Of a stretch of 64,000 nucleotides of DNA, positions 11,605-19,654 are shown one piece after another. Within the stretch, counting starts at the first letter, position 1, and the number at the start of each line of letters is the position of its first letter. The DNA is from Stieleria varia (GTDB lineage: Bacteria; Planctomycetota; Planctomycetia; Pirellulales; Pirellulaceae), in contig NZ_CP151726.1 in NCBI RefSeq assembly GCF_038443385.1, forward strand, positions 4,030,001 to 4,094,000, written 5' to 3'. The translations under genes were made by a program, and so were the position numbers. The notes beneath the pieces are model-generated. The model saw only the letters and a list, made by a program, of their open reading frames with translations, searched no databases and was not told where the DNA came from.

Positions 11605-12170
11605 AACGCGGTGCAAAGTCAACAAAGAAGGTCCCAAAGGCCAAAGTATCGCCGAGTGAGTTGATCCGTTCCGCACTAGGAAAATGCAAGAAGCCAGATT
11701 TAATTGATTTTCTCGTGGAGTTCTCGAACCAGCACGTCGAGGTCCAGCGTGAACTTGAATCTCACCTGAATGTCGAAAAACCATTTTCCCTGGTAGTCAT
11801 TGACATCGAGTCCGCGATCGCTCTGGCAACCGATTTCGACGAACGACGAATGAATTACAACTTCAATTACGACCACGAATCCTACGAAGCGGTCGAAAAA
11901 CGGCTCAAGAAGCTAATCGATCACGAAGAGCTGGAGGATGCTAAGCGGCTTTCCCTCGAATTGATGAAGCGGGGCAGCTACCAAGTCGCGTGCAGTGACG
12001 AAGGGTTGATGAGCTACGAGATTGAAGACTGCTTGAAACCCGTCATCAAAGCTGTCAAACGTGCCGGTGGTGAACCGGCAAAGCAGTGGGCGGCCGAAAT
12101 GATCAGAGCCGATAAAGTTGGCTTTATTTGCGATAACGAACTACGAAAACTTGCGGAGTCAAAGTCATGA
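11601..12170 (+). CDS. Hypothetical helical protein, second gene of operon
   Basis: 189 residues beginning with a lysine-rich tail (MKRGAKSTKKVPKAK), then helical repeats. The section LGKCKKPDLIDFLVEFSNQ resembles the helical region found next to SWIM zinc-finger domains, but no zinc-finger cysteines are present. It overlaps both neighbours by four bases. Role unknown; may bind nucleic acid through the basic tail, which is inference. Confidence 0.7.
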   Translation: MKRGAKSTKKVPKAKVSPSELIRSALGKCKKPDLIDFLVEFSNQHVEVQRELESHLNVEKPFSLVVIDIESAIALATDFDERRMNYNFNYDHESYEAVEKRLKKLIDHEELEDAKRLSLELMKRGSYQVACSDEGLMSYEIEDCLKPVIKAVKRAGGEPAKQWAAEMIRADKVGFICDNELRKLAESKS

Positions 12171-12511
12171 AAATTGTCTACCCGACATGGCTGACCAAGT
12201 GCGATGACGCTGATATCGAAGAGGCCTACGAGGAAGCGACCGTCGACTGCTACGGAGACGAGCAGGGAGCGGGATTGGTCGACATGGCCATTGAAGAGCT
12301 CGCCTTCCCCTTCGCTGCCGTTGTACTGGGGCAACCAGTTTCAGTTGTGGACGCTAGTCCTTCCAGGAACGTTGGTTTCGGCGTCGATTTGATCGTCGAA
12401 TACGGCAAGAAGCAATTTGCGATCTCCGCCTCGTCAGTTGAGCTCTGTGATCCGTTTCCCGAAGGCCACCTCTATCTCGCCGCACTGCTGGTTTGGCATT
12501 CCAGAATGTGA
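12167..12511 (+). CDS. Small 'calcium-binding' family protein
   Basis: 114 residues. The pattern DCYGDEQGAGL...EELAFPFAAVVLGQPVSVV and the ending PEGHLYLAALLVWHSRM match a small acidic family often named calcium-binding in annotations, though no EF-hand is visible. A shorter relative is encoded at 39081-39371 in this window, sharing LAFPF, VLG/VMG, VDVV and the P-x-G-H-x-YLAA ending. Last gene of the coupled three-gene operon. Confidence 0.65.
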   Translation: MKIVYPTWLTKCDDADIEEAYEEATVDCYGDEQGAGLVDMAIEELAFPFAAVVLGQPVSVVDASPSRNVGFGVDLIVEYGKKQFAISASSVELCDPFPEGHLYLAALLVWHSRM

Positions 12512-12637
12512 CCGTTGGCAAGCCGGAAAGGCAACCCAATCATGGTCTCAGATCAACTGTATCGAACGCCTCAGTTCGCTGACGGTCTGCGTCAGTCCCT
12601 GCTCGCTGAGGCAGCCAACCGTGAAGTGGCTCAATGC

Positions 12638-12994
12638 TCAATAACCCATGTCGAGCTCTTGGGCCTGGGCAGCCAGTTCGTCGAGTGCTTCGTGGCGTTT
12701 GCGGTCCATCGACTCTTTGTACTCCATCAGGTCTTTCAGCAGCACACGGCGGTGGGTACCGACTTTGCGAAACGGCAGTGCACCCTTCTCGAGCTGCTGG
12801 ACCAAGAATGGCCGCGACACACCCAGCAAATCCGAAGCCTGCTGCGTCGTGAGTTCTGCGTGCACCGGGAACATGGGGACCGCGTTGCCTTTGGCGAATT
12901 CGGTCAGCAAGGCGCCGAGTAGCTGCACCGCTGACGGTGGAATCTCGATCTCGGTTTCCTTCCTTCCAAGCTTGGCGACCAATCGGATGAACAA
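12638..12994 (-). pseudogene. Excisionase/HTH antitoxin fragment, N-terminus lost
   Basis: 118 residues readable from a TTG at 12994. The centre has an HTH_17-type helix-turn-helix (LTTQQASDLLGVSRPFLV...FRKVGTHRRVLLKDLMEYK), as in antitoxins that precede PIN-domain toxins. No PIN gene follows downstream, and no sensible start exists upstream because the frame runs into the truncated zeta-toxin fragment. So this is an orphan, probably decayed antitoxin created at a deletion junction near 13000-13045. Confidence 0.6.
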
Positions 12995-13044
12995 GCATTT
13001 GTTCGAGGTCGTTCACTTTGACACTCACAGCAGGACACTGAGGC

Positions 13045-13203
13045 CGAGATGTCCAGTTCACCCGCGATAACTTCGGCGTTGACAAATCGCAGACCGCAGT
13101 CCGACAGATACGTGTGGAAGAACGTCGACTTTCCGGCGCCGTTCGAGCCAGCAACGGCGATGACGACCGGACGCTGGTCAAGAAACGAAAACGGCAGGCT
13201 CAA
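13045..13203 (-). pseudogene. Zeta-toxin-like kinase, truncated after Walker A
   Basis: The first 53 residues are a normal start of a zeta-toxin family kinase: VVIAVAGSNGAGKSTFF is the P-loop and FVNAEVIA is the following strand with the usual N-A-D/E. After DIS the sequence stops resembling the family and runs into the HTH fragment. Its start overlaps the upstream antitoxin-like gene (stop/start overlap), so this was a two-gene toxin-antitoxin unit whose toxin has been cut. Confidence 0.7.
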
Positions 13204-13577
13204 GTTTCGCTCTCGACTTCAACGAAGTCTCGTCCGACAAAACGGCCAACGACTTCAGTACCGTCAGCCTCGATTCGGCGGAGTAGGTCGGGTTGGCCTT
13301 CCACAGCTTTAAAACGAGGATAGGGGCCTTGCTCAAGGTAAGCTTCCAACTTTTTCTTTCCCTCGGCGGTACCAACCTCGGCAATCGCTTCGGAAAGTGG
13401 TCGCGTCGAACCAGATTTCTGTAGCAGGATCGATCGGTCTCCGCGTAGAAGCGGTTCGATCGACTTTCCAAGTCCGGCCCAGAACTCAATCTGTCCGGCG
13501 ATGCTCCGCTGCGAGAACAGCACGACTGCTCGCGCGTCGTCGACAAGTTCGTCTGATAGTTTGACTGGCTGTCCCAT
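13200..13577 (-). CDS. ParD-like antitoxin of a broken zeta-toxin pair
   Basis: 125 residues. The start, with KLSDELVDDARA and SQRSIAGQIEFWAGLGK, is the ribbon-helix-helix-like part of ParD-like antitoxins associated with zeta toxins. The C-terminal tail EADGTEVVGRFVGRDF also occurs, in diverged form, at the N-terminus of the nucleotidyltransferase frame at 20.6 kb. It overlaps the truncated toxin. The antitoxin itself looks intact. Confidence 0.7.
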   Translation of the reverse strand: MGQPVKLSDELVDDARAVVLFSQRSIAGQIEFWAGLGKSIEPLLRGDRSILLQKSGSTRPLSEAIAEVGTAEGKKKLEAYLEQGPYPRFKAVEGQPDLLRRIEADGTEVVGRFVGRDFVEVESET

Positions 13578-13966
13578 AATTCACCTCTATCCAATGGTCG
13601 CATTTTGCTACCTGCCAGTCCAGTCAATTTTCGGAGTCCATTCTGACCGACCGGATCGCTGGTTGACGTCCCAAACGATCCGAATCGGAAAACTAGCTCG
13701 CGGTCTTAATGGACCTGGGGCTACCTTTTTTGACACCTCTCGCTGATCGCCACCACTGGTTCCCAGGCTCCTGCCCACAATCCTCTCCACAACTCAGCCA
13801 AGAGAGTCGCGAGAGACCCCGCGAGATTTCACTCGCACCGCTTTGAAGTGGGGGCCTCTCTGAGATAAACCATGGCAAGTGAGAGATCTTTGAGAGAGAC
13901 GATTATGGCCTGCATCACGATTCCGCTCGGTCGAACCACCTGGTACGTCACGGTGTCTTGGCCGGC
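13578..13966. other. Intergenic, nothing recognised
   Basis: No frame here has codon use or motifs of a gene. Short direct GAGAG/CGAGA-type runs occur near 13800-13890 but form no array. The stretch probably holds the divergent promoters of the antitoxin gene and the phosphoesterase gene. Confidence 0.4.
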
Positions 13967-14782
13967 ATGAGGATTACATCGATTCAACCTGAACTGATTC
14001 GGGAGATTCCCTTCCTGAATGCTGGCCGAGGGCCGGGCGGTTTCTACCGAGACTCGCTGCCGGTGCACCGGGGATTTGTGGATGCGCTACCGGACGGAAT
14101 GTCAGCGATCATCGCCACTGCTGATCTGCAAGGACGCGAGACTTTCGAATCGGCTGGCGGCAAACCACTTCGTCTGCTGGGGGAAGTCCTCCCAGCGATC
14201 CTTGCCGATGAGATAATTCCAAATCTCGGTGTAGGCAATGGGCGGATTGGCGTGCTTCTGGCAGGCGACTTCTACACCGTTCCCGCACTCGACAAGCGCG
14301 GCGGATCCGGTGATGTAACCTCAGTTTGGCAAGCGTTTGCCGACGAGTTCGATTGGATCGTCGGCGTCGCCGGCAACCACGACCTGCTCGGCGACGCAGC
14401 AACTCGTCCGAGATTTACCGACCCAGTTCACTTCCTCGACAACGACACCGTCACTGTCGATGAACTGCCGATCGCAGGCCTGAGCGGCATCCCTGGCGAC
14501 CCAAGACGCCCATGGCGCCGGACAGAAGATGACTTCGTTGAAGCACTCGAACTGCTGCTAAGCGAATCTCCGGCACTCGTAGTCATGCACGATGGACCGG
14601 ATGTACCTGAATTCGGTTTCCGCGGTTCGCCTAGAATGCGAGAAGCGATTGAAAGTTCAGAGCCAACATTGATCGTTCGCGGGCACGCGCATTGGAAGGA
14701 ACCTCTCGCAACGCTTTCGAACGGCACACAATCGCTCAACGTCGACGCAAGAGTCGTGATTCTAACGAGCCAAACGTCATGA
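13967..14782 (+). CDS. Calcineurin-like metallophosphoesterase
   Basis: 271 residues from ATG 13967 (13958 also possible). Metal-binding blocks are recognisable in order: a degenerate first block (TADLQGRE), GDFY, GNHDLLG, VMHDGP and the closing G-H-A-H-W-K. This is the calcineurin fold; the first D-x-H block is altered, so activity may differ. Substrates in the family include cyclic nucleotides, RNA 2',3'-cyclic ends and proteins. It sits beside a phosphatase and ADP-ribose genes, which fits RNA-end or nucleotide metabolism, but that is inference. Confidence 0.8.
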   Translation: MRITSIQPELIREIPFLNAGRGPGGFYRDSLPVHRGFVDALPDGMSAIIATADLQGRETFESAGGKPLRLLGEVLPAILADEIIPNLGVGNGRIGVLLAGDFYTVPALDKRGGSGDVTSVWQAFADEFDWIVGVAGNHDLLGDAATRPRFTDPVHFLDNDTVTVDELPIAGLSGIPGDPRRPWRRTEDDFVEALELLLSESPALVVMHDGPDVPEFGFRGSPRMREAIESSEPTLIVRGHAHWKEPLATLSNGTQSLNVDARVVILTSQTS

Positions 14783-14831
14783 GTGTCCACCTCTATAGCC
14801 GCACACACGAGAAACAAGCGGACAGCGTCTG

Positions 14832-15182
14832 ATGGCCAGTCGAATCAACGTTTTGTTCGTTTGCAGCAAGAATCAGTGGCGAAGTCCGACGGCCGAAGCG
14901 GTCTATCGTGACGATCCGCGAGTGTCGGTTCGATCTCGAGGTACAGCGACGTCCGCAAAGCAGACGATTCACGCTGCCGATCTTGCTTGGGCGGATTTAG
15001 TTTTGGTGATGGAGGACAAACATCGCCATCGTTTGCTCGCAGACTTCCCGGGCGAAGCCAAGTATCTGCCCATCCAAGTCCTGCATATTCCTGACGACTA
15101 CCAGTTTATGGACCCGGAGTTGATTGAACTGATCTGTTCCTCTGCCGAGCCATTCATTGGAGCGGCAGCTACGAAGGCTTGA
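14832..15182 (+). CDS. Low-molecular-weight protein tyrosine phosphatase-like
   Basis: 116 residues. The N-terminal VLFVCSKNQWRSPTAE is the C-x5-R-S catalytic loop of LMW phosphatases and arsenate reductases; the family's general-acid aspartate motif is replaced by HIPDDY near residue 92, which could supply the aspartate. Shorter than the usual 150 residues, as in a known short subgroup. It follows the metallophosphoesterase by 50 bases and ends against the convergent macrodomain gene, whose stop lies within its last codons. Confidence 0.8.
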   Translation: MASRINVLFVCSKNQWRSPTAEAVYRDDPRVSVRSRGTATSAKQTIHAADLAWADLVLVMEDKHRHRLLADFPGEAKYLPIQVLHIPDDYQFMDPELIELICSSAEPFIGAAATKA

Positions 15183-15627
15183 ACACAATCAGCGTGTGGT
15201 CTTCTCCCTCAAGCTCATCATTGATGATCGAACTGATTGTATCCCAATCACCACCAGCCAAACCCGCACCGAGCATCGGGTATCCGATTCGTTTACCCTT
15301 GAAGTCGGATCTGATCTTGCAAAACACCTCTCGAATCGCGTCGTAGTCAGCTTTTACTCCTGCGCCCCGGTAGTTGAACTGAGTGTACGCGTTTACGACG
15401 GTGAGTTGATGATCGTCGACCGATACATCGGCTGATGAATAGGAGCCCAACTTCTCGCGGCTTCCTTTCTCGGTTGCCAAATCTGCTTCATATGCGGCTG
15501 GGAATTGGTCGCGGATTGCCTTTGCGATGCCTGCCCCCATCGTGCAAAAACAATTGCATCCGTGAATGATCACGTCGAAACGGCCCTGGCCAGCAAGTTT
15601 CAGTAGGTCACCTTCGATCTTGTTCAC
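15169..15627 (-). CDS. Macrodomain protein (ADP-ribose or ADP-ribose-1''-phosphate hydrolase type)
   Basis: 152 residues, a single macrodomain. Landmarks: GDLLKL start, HGCNCFCTMGAGIAKAI (ligand loop), and YPMLGAGLAGGDW (second glycine loop). This is the TARG1/ALC1-like branch, which removes ADP-ribose from acidic residues or dephosphorylates ADP-ribose-1''-phosphate. That latter compound is formed downstream of the KptA reaction, and kptA lies at 54.8 kb. It overlaps the ATP-grasp gene by four bases, so the two are co-translated. Confidence 0.88.
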   Translation of the reverse strand: MNKIEGDLLKLAGQGRFDVIIHGCNCFCTMGAGIAKAIRDQFPAAYEADLATEKGSREKLGSYSSADVSVDDHQLTVVNAYTQFNYRGAGVKADYDAIREVFCKIRSDFKGKRIGYPMLGAGLAGGDWDTISSIINDELEGEDHTLIVFKPS

Positions 15628-16451
15628 GATTTCACACTCCGTATGGCATGATCAGACACAGCTTTCACGATGGCTTGAGGGTCGCAATCGTACAAGTCGG
15701 CACCTCCAAACGGATTCAGCTCGAGTAGAAGGCACTGATCGTCCACCTCGCAAATGTCCAGGACGTAGACCGGCGATGGCGGTTCCATGGAGCATACGAT
15801 CTCCGCGGCCAATTCGCGAGCCCTTGAGTTCTCGCTTGCTGCCGATGCACTTCGTGTTTCCGCGTTGTAGCCGCTGCCAGCAATCACTTGTCTATCAACG
15901 ACAACAAAACGCCACTCGCGTCCAACGTTGGCGACCGGTGCGACAATGACGGGAAGCGTTTCGTCTTCAAAGTAGAACCCATGGTCGAGTGCCTTGAGGG
16001 AAATCGAATCTACATCGAGCACGCGACCGCTAAATGGTTTCAGTGGGCTGTCTGGTCGAACGAAAACACGATCATGGCAGCCAATCGAGCTTGCGACGTC
16101 GGCAGCATTGGCGACTAAGTCATTCGCCGGCACACACCGCCAGTCGCGATGCAGCAACCACTTGCGTGCTCTCGGATACCAAGCTGTGCAGTAAAAGTCG
16201 TTCATTGGACAAAATGAGCCGGGAGACCAATTCGCCTTCATCTCAATGACAGCCGCATTGCCGAGTGACCCATGGAAAACAACCGGTGTCTGCGCATCGA
16301 ACTTGGATGGTTCGTCCAGCCACCAATCATCCCGTGACTCAACGATGCGATGCCCAGCATCATTGATCGCACGCCGCAGCCTTGTGTGGGAAATTGGAAA
16401 CACATCAGATTCAAGAATCCAGACCATCGATGTCACAGCTTGTCTCGCCAC
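15624..16451 (-). CDS. ATP-grasp domain protein
   Basis: About 267-275 residues; MVWILESDVF at 16427 is the more natural start. Features: a lysine-containing strand FVRPDSPLKPFSG and a C-terminal metal-binding strand VYVLDICEVDD..LLLELNPFGG, where E-x-N is the ATP-grasp magnesium ligand pair. The family ligates carboxylates to amines or phosphorylates; the substrate is unknown. Coupled (ATGA) to the macrodomain gene, suggesting a joint role in ADP-ribose or nucleotide-linked modification. Confidence 0.75.
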   Translation of the reverse strand: MARQAVTSMVWILESDVFPISHTRLRRAINDAGHRIVESRDDWWLDEPSKFDAQTPVVFHGSLGNAAVIEMKANWSPGSFCPMNDFYCTAWYPRARKWLLHRDWRCVPANDLVANAADVASSIGCHDRVFVRPDSPLKPFSGRVLDVDSISLKALDHGFYFEDETLPVIVAPVANVGREWRFVVVDRQVIAGSGYNAETRSASAASENSRARELAAEIVCSMEPPSPVYVLDICEVDDQCLLLELNPFGGADLYDCDPQAIVKAVSDHAIRSVKS

Positions 16452-16479
16452 GGAACGAACACTTTAGAAGAATCTAATA

Positions 16480-16512
16480 CGCTCGCGGCGGAACTCTCCG
16501 CCGCGAGCGTTG
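16480..16512 (-). terminator. Strong GC hairpin after EF-Tu
   Basis: A 12-bp perfect inverted repeat (CGCTCGCGGCGG / CCGCCGCGAGCG) around a six-base loop lies just downstream of the EF-Tu stop. No long T-run follows on either strand, so it may be a processing or rho-assisted terminator. Confidence 0.6.
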
Positions 16513-16538
16513 TACAATGCTACCTGATTGTCGCCGAT

Positions 16539-17741
16539 CTAGCCGACCACGCGTGTCACCACGCCCGATCCGACGGTCCTGCCGCCTTCTCGGATGGCAA
16601 AGCGGTCACCGTCAGCGACCGCAATCGGTTGCTTCAGCGTGACTTTCAACTGCACGCCGTCGCCGGGCATCGCCATGTCGATTCCGCCCAGCACGTTTGC
16701 GCTGCCGGTCACATTTGTGGTTCGGAAGAAGAACTGAGGAGCATAGCCGTCGAAAAACGGCGTGTGCCGGCCTCCTTCCTCTTTCGTCAACACGTACACT
16801 TCGGCCTCGAACTCGCGATGCGGGGTCAAGGTTCCCGCCTTCGCCAACACTTGGCCTTTGGTGATCTCGTTGTGAGCGGTCTTGCGAAGCAGCACACCGA
16901 CGTTATCGCCAGCCTTACCGACCTCCAAGACCTCACCGAACGATTCCACTTGCGTGATCACGTCCGTTGCGGTCGCGGATTTCAGTCCGAGAATCTCGAC
17001 ACTGTCTCCAGCGCGGACCATCCCTTGTTCAATCTTCCCAGTCACGACGGTGCCGCGGCCGGCGATCGAGTAGACGTTCTCAATCGGCATCAAGAACGGC
17101 TTGTCGATCAAGCGAACAGGATCAGGAATCCATCGGTCCAGAGCATCCAGCAACTGCTCGATGCACTCGATTGCGATCGGATTCGTGGGGTCGTCATGCG
17201 CCTGCTTGGCCGAACCACGAATGACCGGAGTCTTTTCGCCGTCGTAACCGTACTCGCTGAGCAACTCGCGCAAATCCAGTTCGACGAGCTCGAGCAATTC
17301 GGCGTCGTCAACCAAGTCGCACTTATTCATGAACACGATTAAGTGCGGCACGCCAACCTGTCGGGCGAGCAACAAGTGTTCGCGAGTCTGCGGCATCGGC
17401 CCGTCAGCCGCAGACACCAACAACACCGCGCCATCCATTTGAGCCGCACCGGTGATCATGTTCTTGATGTAGTCGGCGTGACCGGGACAGTCGATGTGGG
17501 CATAGCTGCGACCTGCGGTCTCGTACTTCACATGCGAAGCGATCACGGTCACGGTCTTGTTCTTGTCACGAACAATACCGCCTTTGGCGATCGATTCGTA
17601 CGACTTGTACTTGGCCAGTCCCTTTTCGGATTGCACGCGCAACAGGGCGGAAGTCAGTGTCGTTTTGCCGTGGTCGATGTGACCGATCGTGCCGACGTTG
17701 ACCGACACCTTGCCATTTCGCGTCATTTCGTTTTGAACCAT
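16539..17741 (-). CDS. tuf: Divergent elongation factor Tu paralogue
   Basis: 400 residues from ATG 17741 ([11 protein letters not shown]). G-domain motifs: [20 protein letters not shown] and SAK; domain [15 protein letters not shown] and C-terminal [11 protein letters not shown] are present, so it is a full-length EF-Tu that delivers aminoacyl-tRNA to the ribosome. Switch I is unusual: the conserved A-R-G-I-T-I is replaced by N-K-T-V-T-V with a different lead-in, and the switch helix reads [11 protein letters not shown]. It is a lone gene, not next to fusA, rpsJ or tRNA-Trp as usual. Probably a second copy; location in an island with its own tRNA set suggests a dedicated role (inference). 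Confidence 0.88.
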   Translation of the reverse strand: MVQNEMTRNGKVSVNVGTIGHIDHGKTTLTSALLRVQSEKGLAKYKSYESIAKGGIVRDKNKTVTVIASHVKYETAGRSYAHIDCPGHADYIKNMITGAAQMDGAVLLVSAADGPMPQTREHLLLARQVGVPHLIVFMNKCDLVDDAELLELVELDLRELLSEYGYDGEKTPVIRGSAKQAHDDPTNPIAIECIEQLLDALDRWIPDPVRLIDKPFLMPIENVYSIAGRGTVVTGKIEQGMVRAGDSVEILGLKSATATDVITQVESFGEVLEVGKAGDNVGVLLRKTAHNEITKGQVLAKAGTLTPHREFEAEVYVLTKEEGGRHTPFFDGYAPQFFFRTTNVTGSANVLGGIDMAMPGDGVQLKVTLKQPIAVADGDRFAIREGGRTVGSGVVTRVVG

Positions 17742-17894
17742 AGCTCGCAAACTCCTTGGTAAAGGAAACGTTTCGCACCGATCGCCAGCGGCCGAGGTGA
17801 GCAGCCTCGGCAACCTTTTTGCCCTGCGTGAGCTCCAGATGAACGGAAACGAAGAAACAGGAAAACGCCGTCATTCAAGAACCGACGATTCAAA

Positions 17895-17928
17895 AAAAGC
17901 CCGCCAAGTGAATCACCAGGCGGGCTTT
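17895..17928. terminator. Bidirectional intrinsic terminator
   Basis: AAAGCCCGCC and GGCGGGCTTT form a 10-bp stem with a 12-base loop; A-rich on the left and T on the right, so it could terminate in both directions. It lies between EF-Tu upstream sequence and the REP pair at 18.1 kb. Confidence 0.7.
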
Positions 17929-17951
17929 GCGAATCGTTTAGAACTTAAACT

Positions 17952-18029
17952 TCAACCACGACGCAACATCCCCGCCTCGCCGTCGAATGACGAGTCGGAC
18001 GTTGATGATGTTGTGGTGAAAGTATTCAT
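17952..18029 (-). CDS. Possible 25-residue peptide
   Basis: An ATG at 18029 opens a 25-codon frame rich in Ser/Thr/Asp and ending GMLRRG, stopping just before a terminator hairpin (17895-17928). The placement, start to terminator, is that of a small transcribed gene; no motif or clear ribosome site supports it further. Confidence 0.25.
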   Translation of the reverse strand: MNTFTTTSSTSDSSFDGEAGMLRRG

Positions 18030-18095
18030 TGGGTTTCCAGAATTGACGGACTGAAGCAGAGACACTGGATTGAATACAAGGTTCGCCAAGGTTCC

Positions 18096-18169
18096 GTAGT
18101 GGATCTTGTTAAAGATCCTTTTTCGGTGTCTAAAGATTAGGCGAGGGATCTTTAACAAGATCCACTACG
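18096..18169. repeat. REP pair, head-to-head
   Basis: GTAGTGGATCTTGTTAAAG and its reverse complement CTTTAACAAGATCCACTAC flank about 30 bases of spacer. Each unit is itself partly palindromic (GGATCTT..AAGATCC). This is the most common form of the dispersed repeat in this window. Confidence 0.9.
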
Positions 18170-18916
18170 CCTAAGCCGCAATCGTACGAGAAGATCGTTC
18201 AATTCGCCACGAGCCGACGGCATCTCTGGAAGCTTGCTGACTTCGTAGGCCGCCTCAAGTTCGGCGGTCAGCCGCTCGTATTCTCGGGTGTGGAACTCCA
18301 GGTCGGCAGCTTCAAACGGTTCTTTCTCGGGTCCGCAGCGCTTGCGGTCCACGAGCTCGTCGATGTACGAGAGCTTGGCGGCCTCGTTCAGCGTGATCAG
18401 GTTGGCTTCGACTTCGCCGGTGCGCATCAGGTTGATCCCCGTTAGCAGAACGCGATACACGTACAGCAGCGGCTTGACGCGTGGAGGTGACTCCTTTGCA
18501 AAGAGTCTCCACTGGGTCGCGGCAAATCCAAGATAATGATGCGCGTGGTGGCGCGTGATGCAATTCTTGGCGATCGACTTGAGTTCCTCGTGCTCGGGAG
18601 TGCTGTACACCACCAGCGGCGAGAAGATTTGCTCAAGCACGTACCCGTTCCGCTTCAGCAACAACCGAAAGAACTTCTCTGCGTCGTGGGTGACGAGATC
18701 GATCTCAAGGCCGTCGTAGATACCCTCTTTCTCAACGGTTTGATCGCCTTCGTCGAGTCCGACGACGGTCTCCAGTGGCAACATGTGAACGCCACGGAGA
18801 TCGAAGTCGGAATCGGGTGAAGGGAATCCGTAGAGGTGTGCACCGCTGACGGTGGCAAACAGCAGCGGGTACGGATGCGACTCGACGTGTTGCATCATTT
18901 TCGCGTGGTCGATCAT
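18152..18916 (-). CDS. RlaP-type nucleotidyltransferase (DNA polymerase beta superfamily)
   Basis: 254 residues. Near residue 25 ATVSGAHLYGFPSPDSDFDLRG carries the G-S/G-x-x-x-G and D-x-D catalytic pattern of the RlaP (PF10127-type) family, named for its association with RNA repair genes. The remainder is helical, ending LRLRRSG. The stop codon lies inside the adjacent REP pair, so the repeat supplies the last codons. A second, longer member is encoded at 19655-20728. The expected action is nucleotidyl transfer to RNA ends, which is a family-level inference. Confidence 0.85.
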   Translation of the reverse strand: MIDHAKMMQHVESHPYPLLFATVSGAHLYGFPSPDSDFDLRGVHMLPLETVVGLDEGDQTVEKEGIYDGLEIDLVTHDAEKFFRLLLKRNGYVLEQIFSPLVVYSTPEHEELKSIAKNCITRHHAHHYLGFAATQWRLFAKESPPRVKPLLYVYRVLLTGINLMRTGEVEANLITLNEAAKLSYIDELVDRKRCGPEKEPFEAADLEFHTREYERLTAELEAAYEVSKLPEMPSARGELNDLLVRLRLRRSGSC

Positions 18917-18922
18917 TCCTTA

Positions 18923-18947
18923 TGTAGTGGATCTTGTTAAAGATCCC
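18923..18947. repeat. REP unit, single
   Basis: One copy of GTAGTGGATCTTGTTAAAG..ATCC between the nucleotidyltransferase start and the RAYT stop. With 19582-19651 it brackets the transposase gene. Confidence 0.85.
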
Positions 18948-18953
18948 CTCCTA

Positions 18954-19526
18954 TTATTTCCCAACAACACGACTCAAACCGTTCTTCCTCAGATAGCAAA
19001 TCACGCGATCAAGCTCGTCCCAAAACCCATCTTCAAACGGCCGAAGTTGCGGGTAGCCTGGGACAAGACAACCAGTGAATTTGTAGGTTTTGTAGCCATC
19101 CGGTTTGACCAACCCGGCCCGTTCCGGATTTCTAGCCACGTACTCACATACCTCGCGAAAAGCCAAGTCGCGTTTTTCATCAGCACGTAGCACATGGTCG
19201 TACGCTTGGTCCTGCAGTTCAAAACCGATGCGGCGTAACGACTCATTCATTGACTTGCGGAAGTGCTTCATCGCGAGTAACTGATCCGATTGCACGAACA
19301 AGCCCATCCACACCATGTGGACATGATCCGGCATGAGACAAAACATGGGGCATGCGATCGCATACCGGAATGCAGTATGTGTGAGCAACTCGCGGAATCG
19401 ATAGTAGGCGACACCACTTAGCCAACCCATTTCGCGGCCCATCGTGGTCATCGACCAGTGCACGATCGTTTCGCCCCGGTAGTATTCTCGTGGCAGTCGC
19501 TTGAGGTGGTCGCGATGGGGCATGGC
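18954..19526 (-). mobile_element. REP-associated tyrosine transposase (RAYT)
   Basis: 190 residues from ATG 19526 (MPHRDHLKRL). The HUH motif MPDHVHMVW and a downstream catalytic tyrosine in CEYVARNPERAGLV are the signature of IS200-related TnpA-REP proteins. It is flanked on both sides by the window's palindromic repeat (18923 and 19582-19651), the normal arrangement for a RAYT with its cognate REPs. Unlike an insertion sequence it has no separate terminal inverted ends. It is the likely enzyme that spread the repeat through the window. Confidence 0.88.
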
Positions 19527-19581
19527 AATTCGCTCTTCGGATTCGTGTAGAGGAACTTGCTGAAGTTCCACTCGAGTCGCG

Positions 19582-19651
19582 TGTAGTGGAACTTGTTCCT
19601 TTCGAGTACGCTAGCTTGTTGTATGCGGGATCTTTAACAAGATCCACTACC
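19582..19651. repeat. REP pair with a variant left arm
   Basis: Left unit GTAGTGGAACTTGTTCC differs at two places from the consensus (AAC for ATC), and the right unit is the standard reverse complement GATCTTTAACAAGATCCACTAC. It is immediately upstream of the RAYT gene. Confidence 0.85.
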
Positions 19652-19654
19652 TTA

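Noticed and set aside
12540..13181. 213-residue minus-strand ORF
   Set aside because: Out of frame with both the HTH antitoxin and the zeta-toxin fragment that are recognisable in the same DNA; arginine/proline-rich shadow.
18096..18169. Insertion-sequence terminal inverted repeats
   Set aside because: The same palindrome appears alone or in pairs at many loci without transposase between; it fits REP units mobilised by RAYT.
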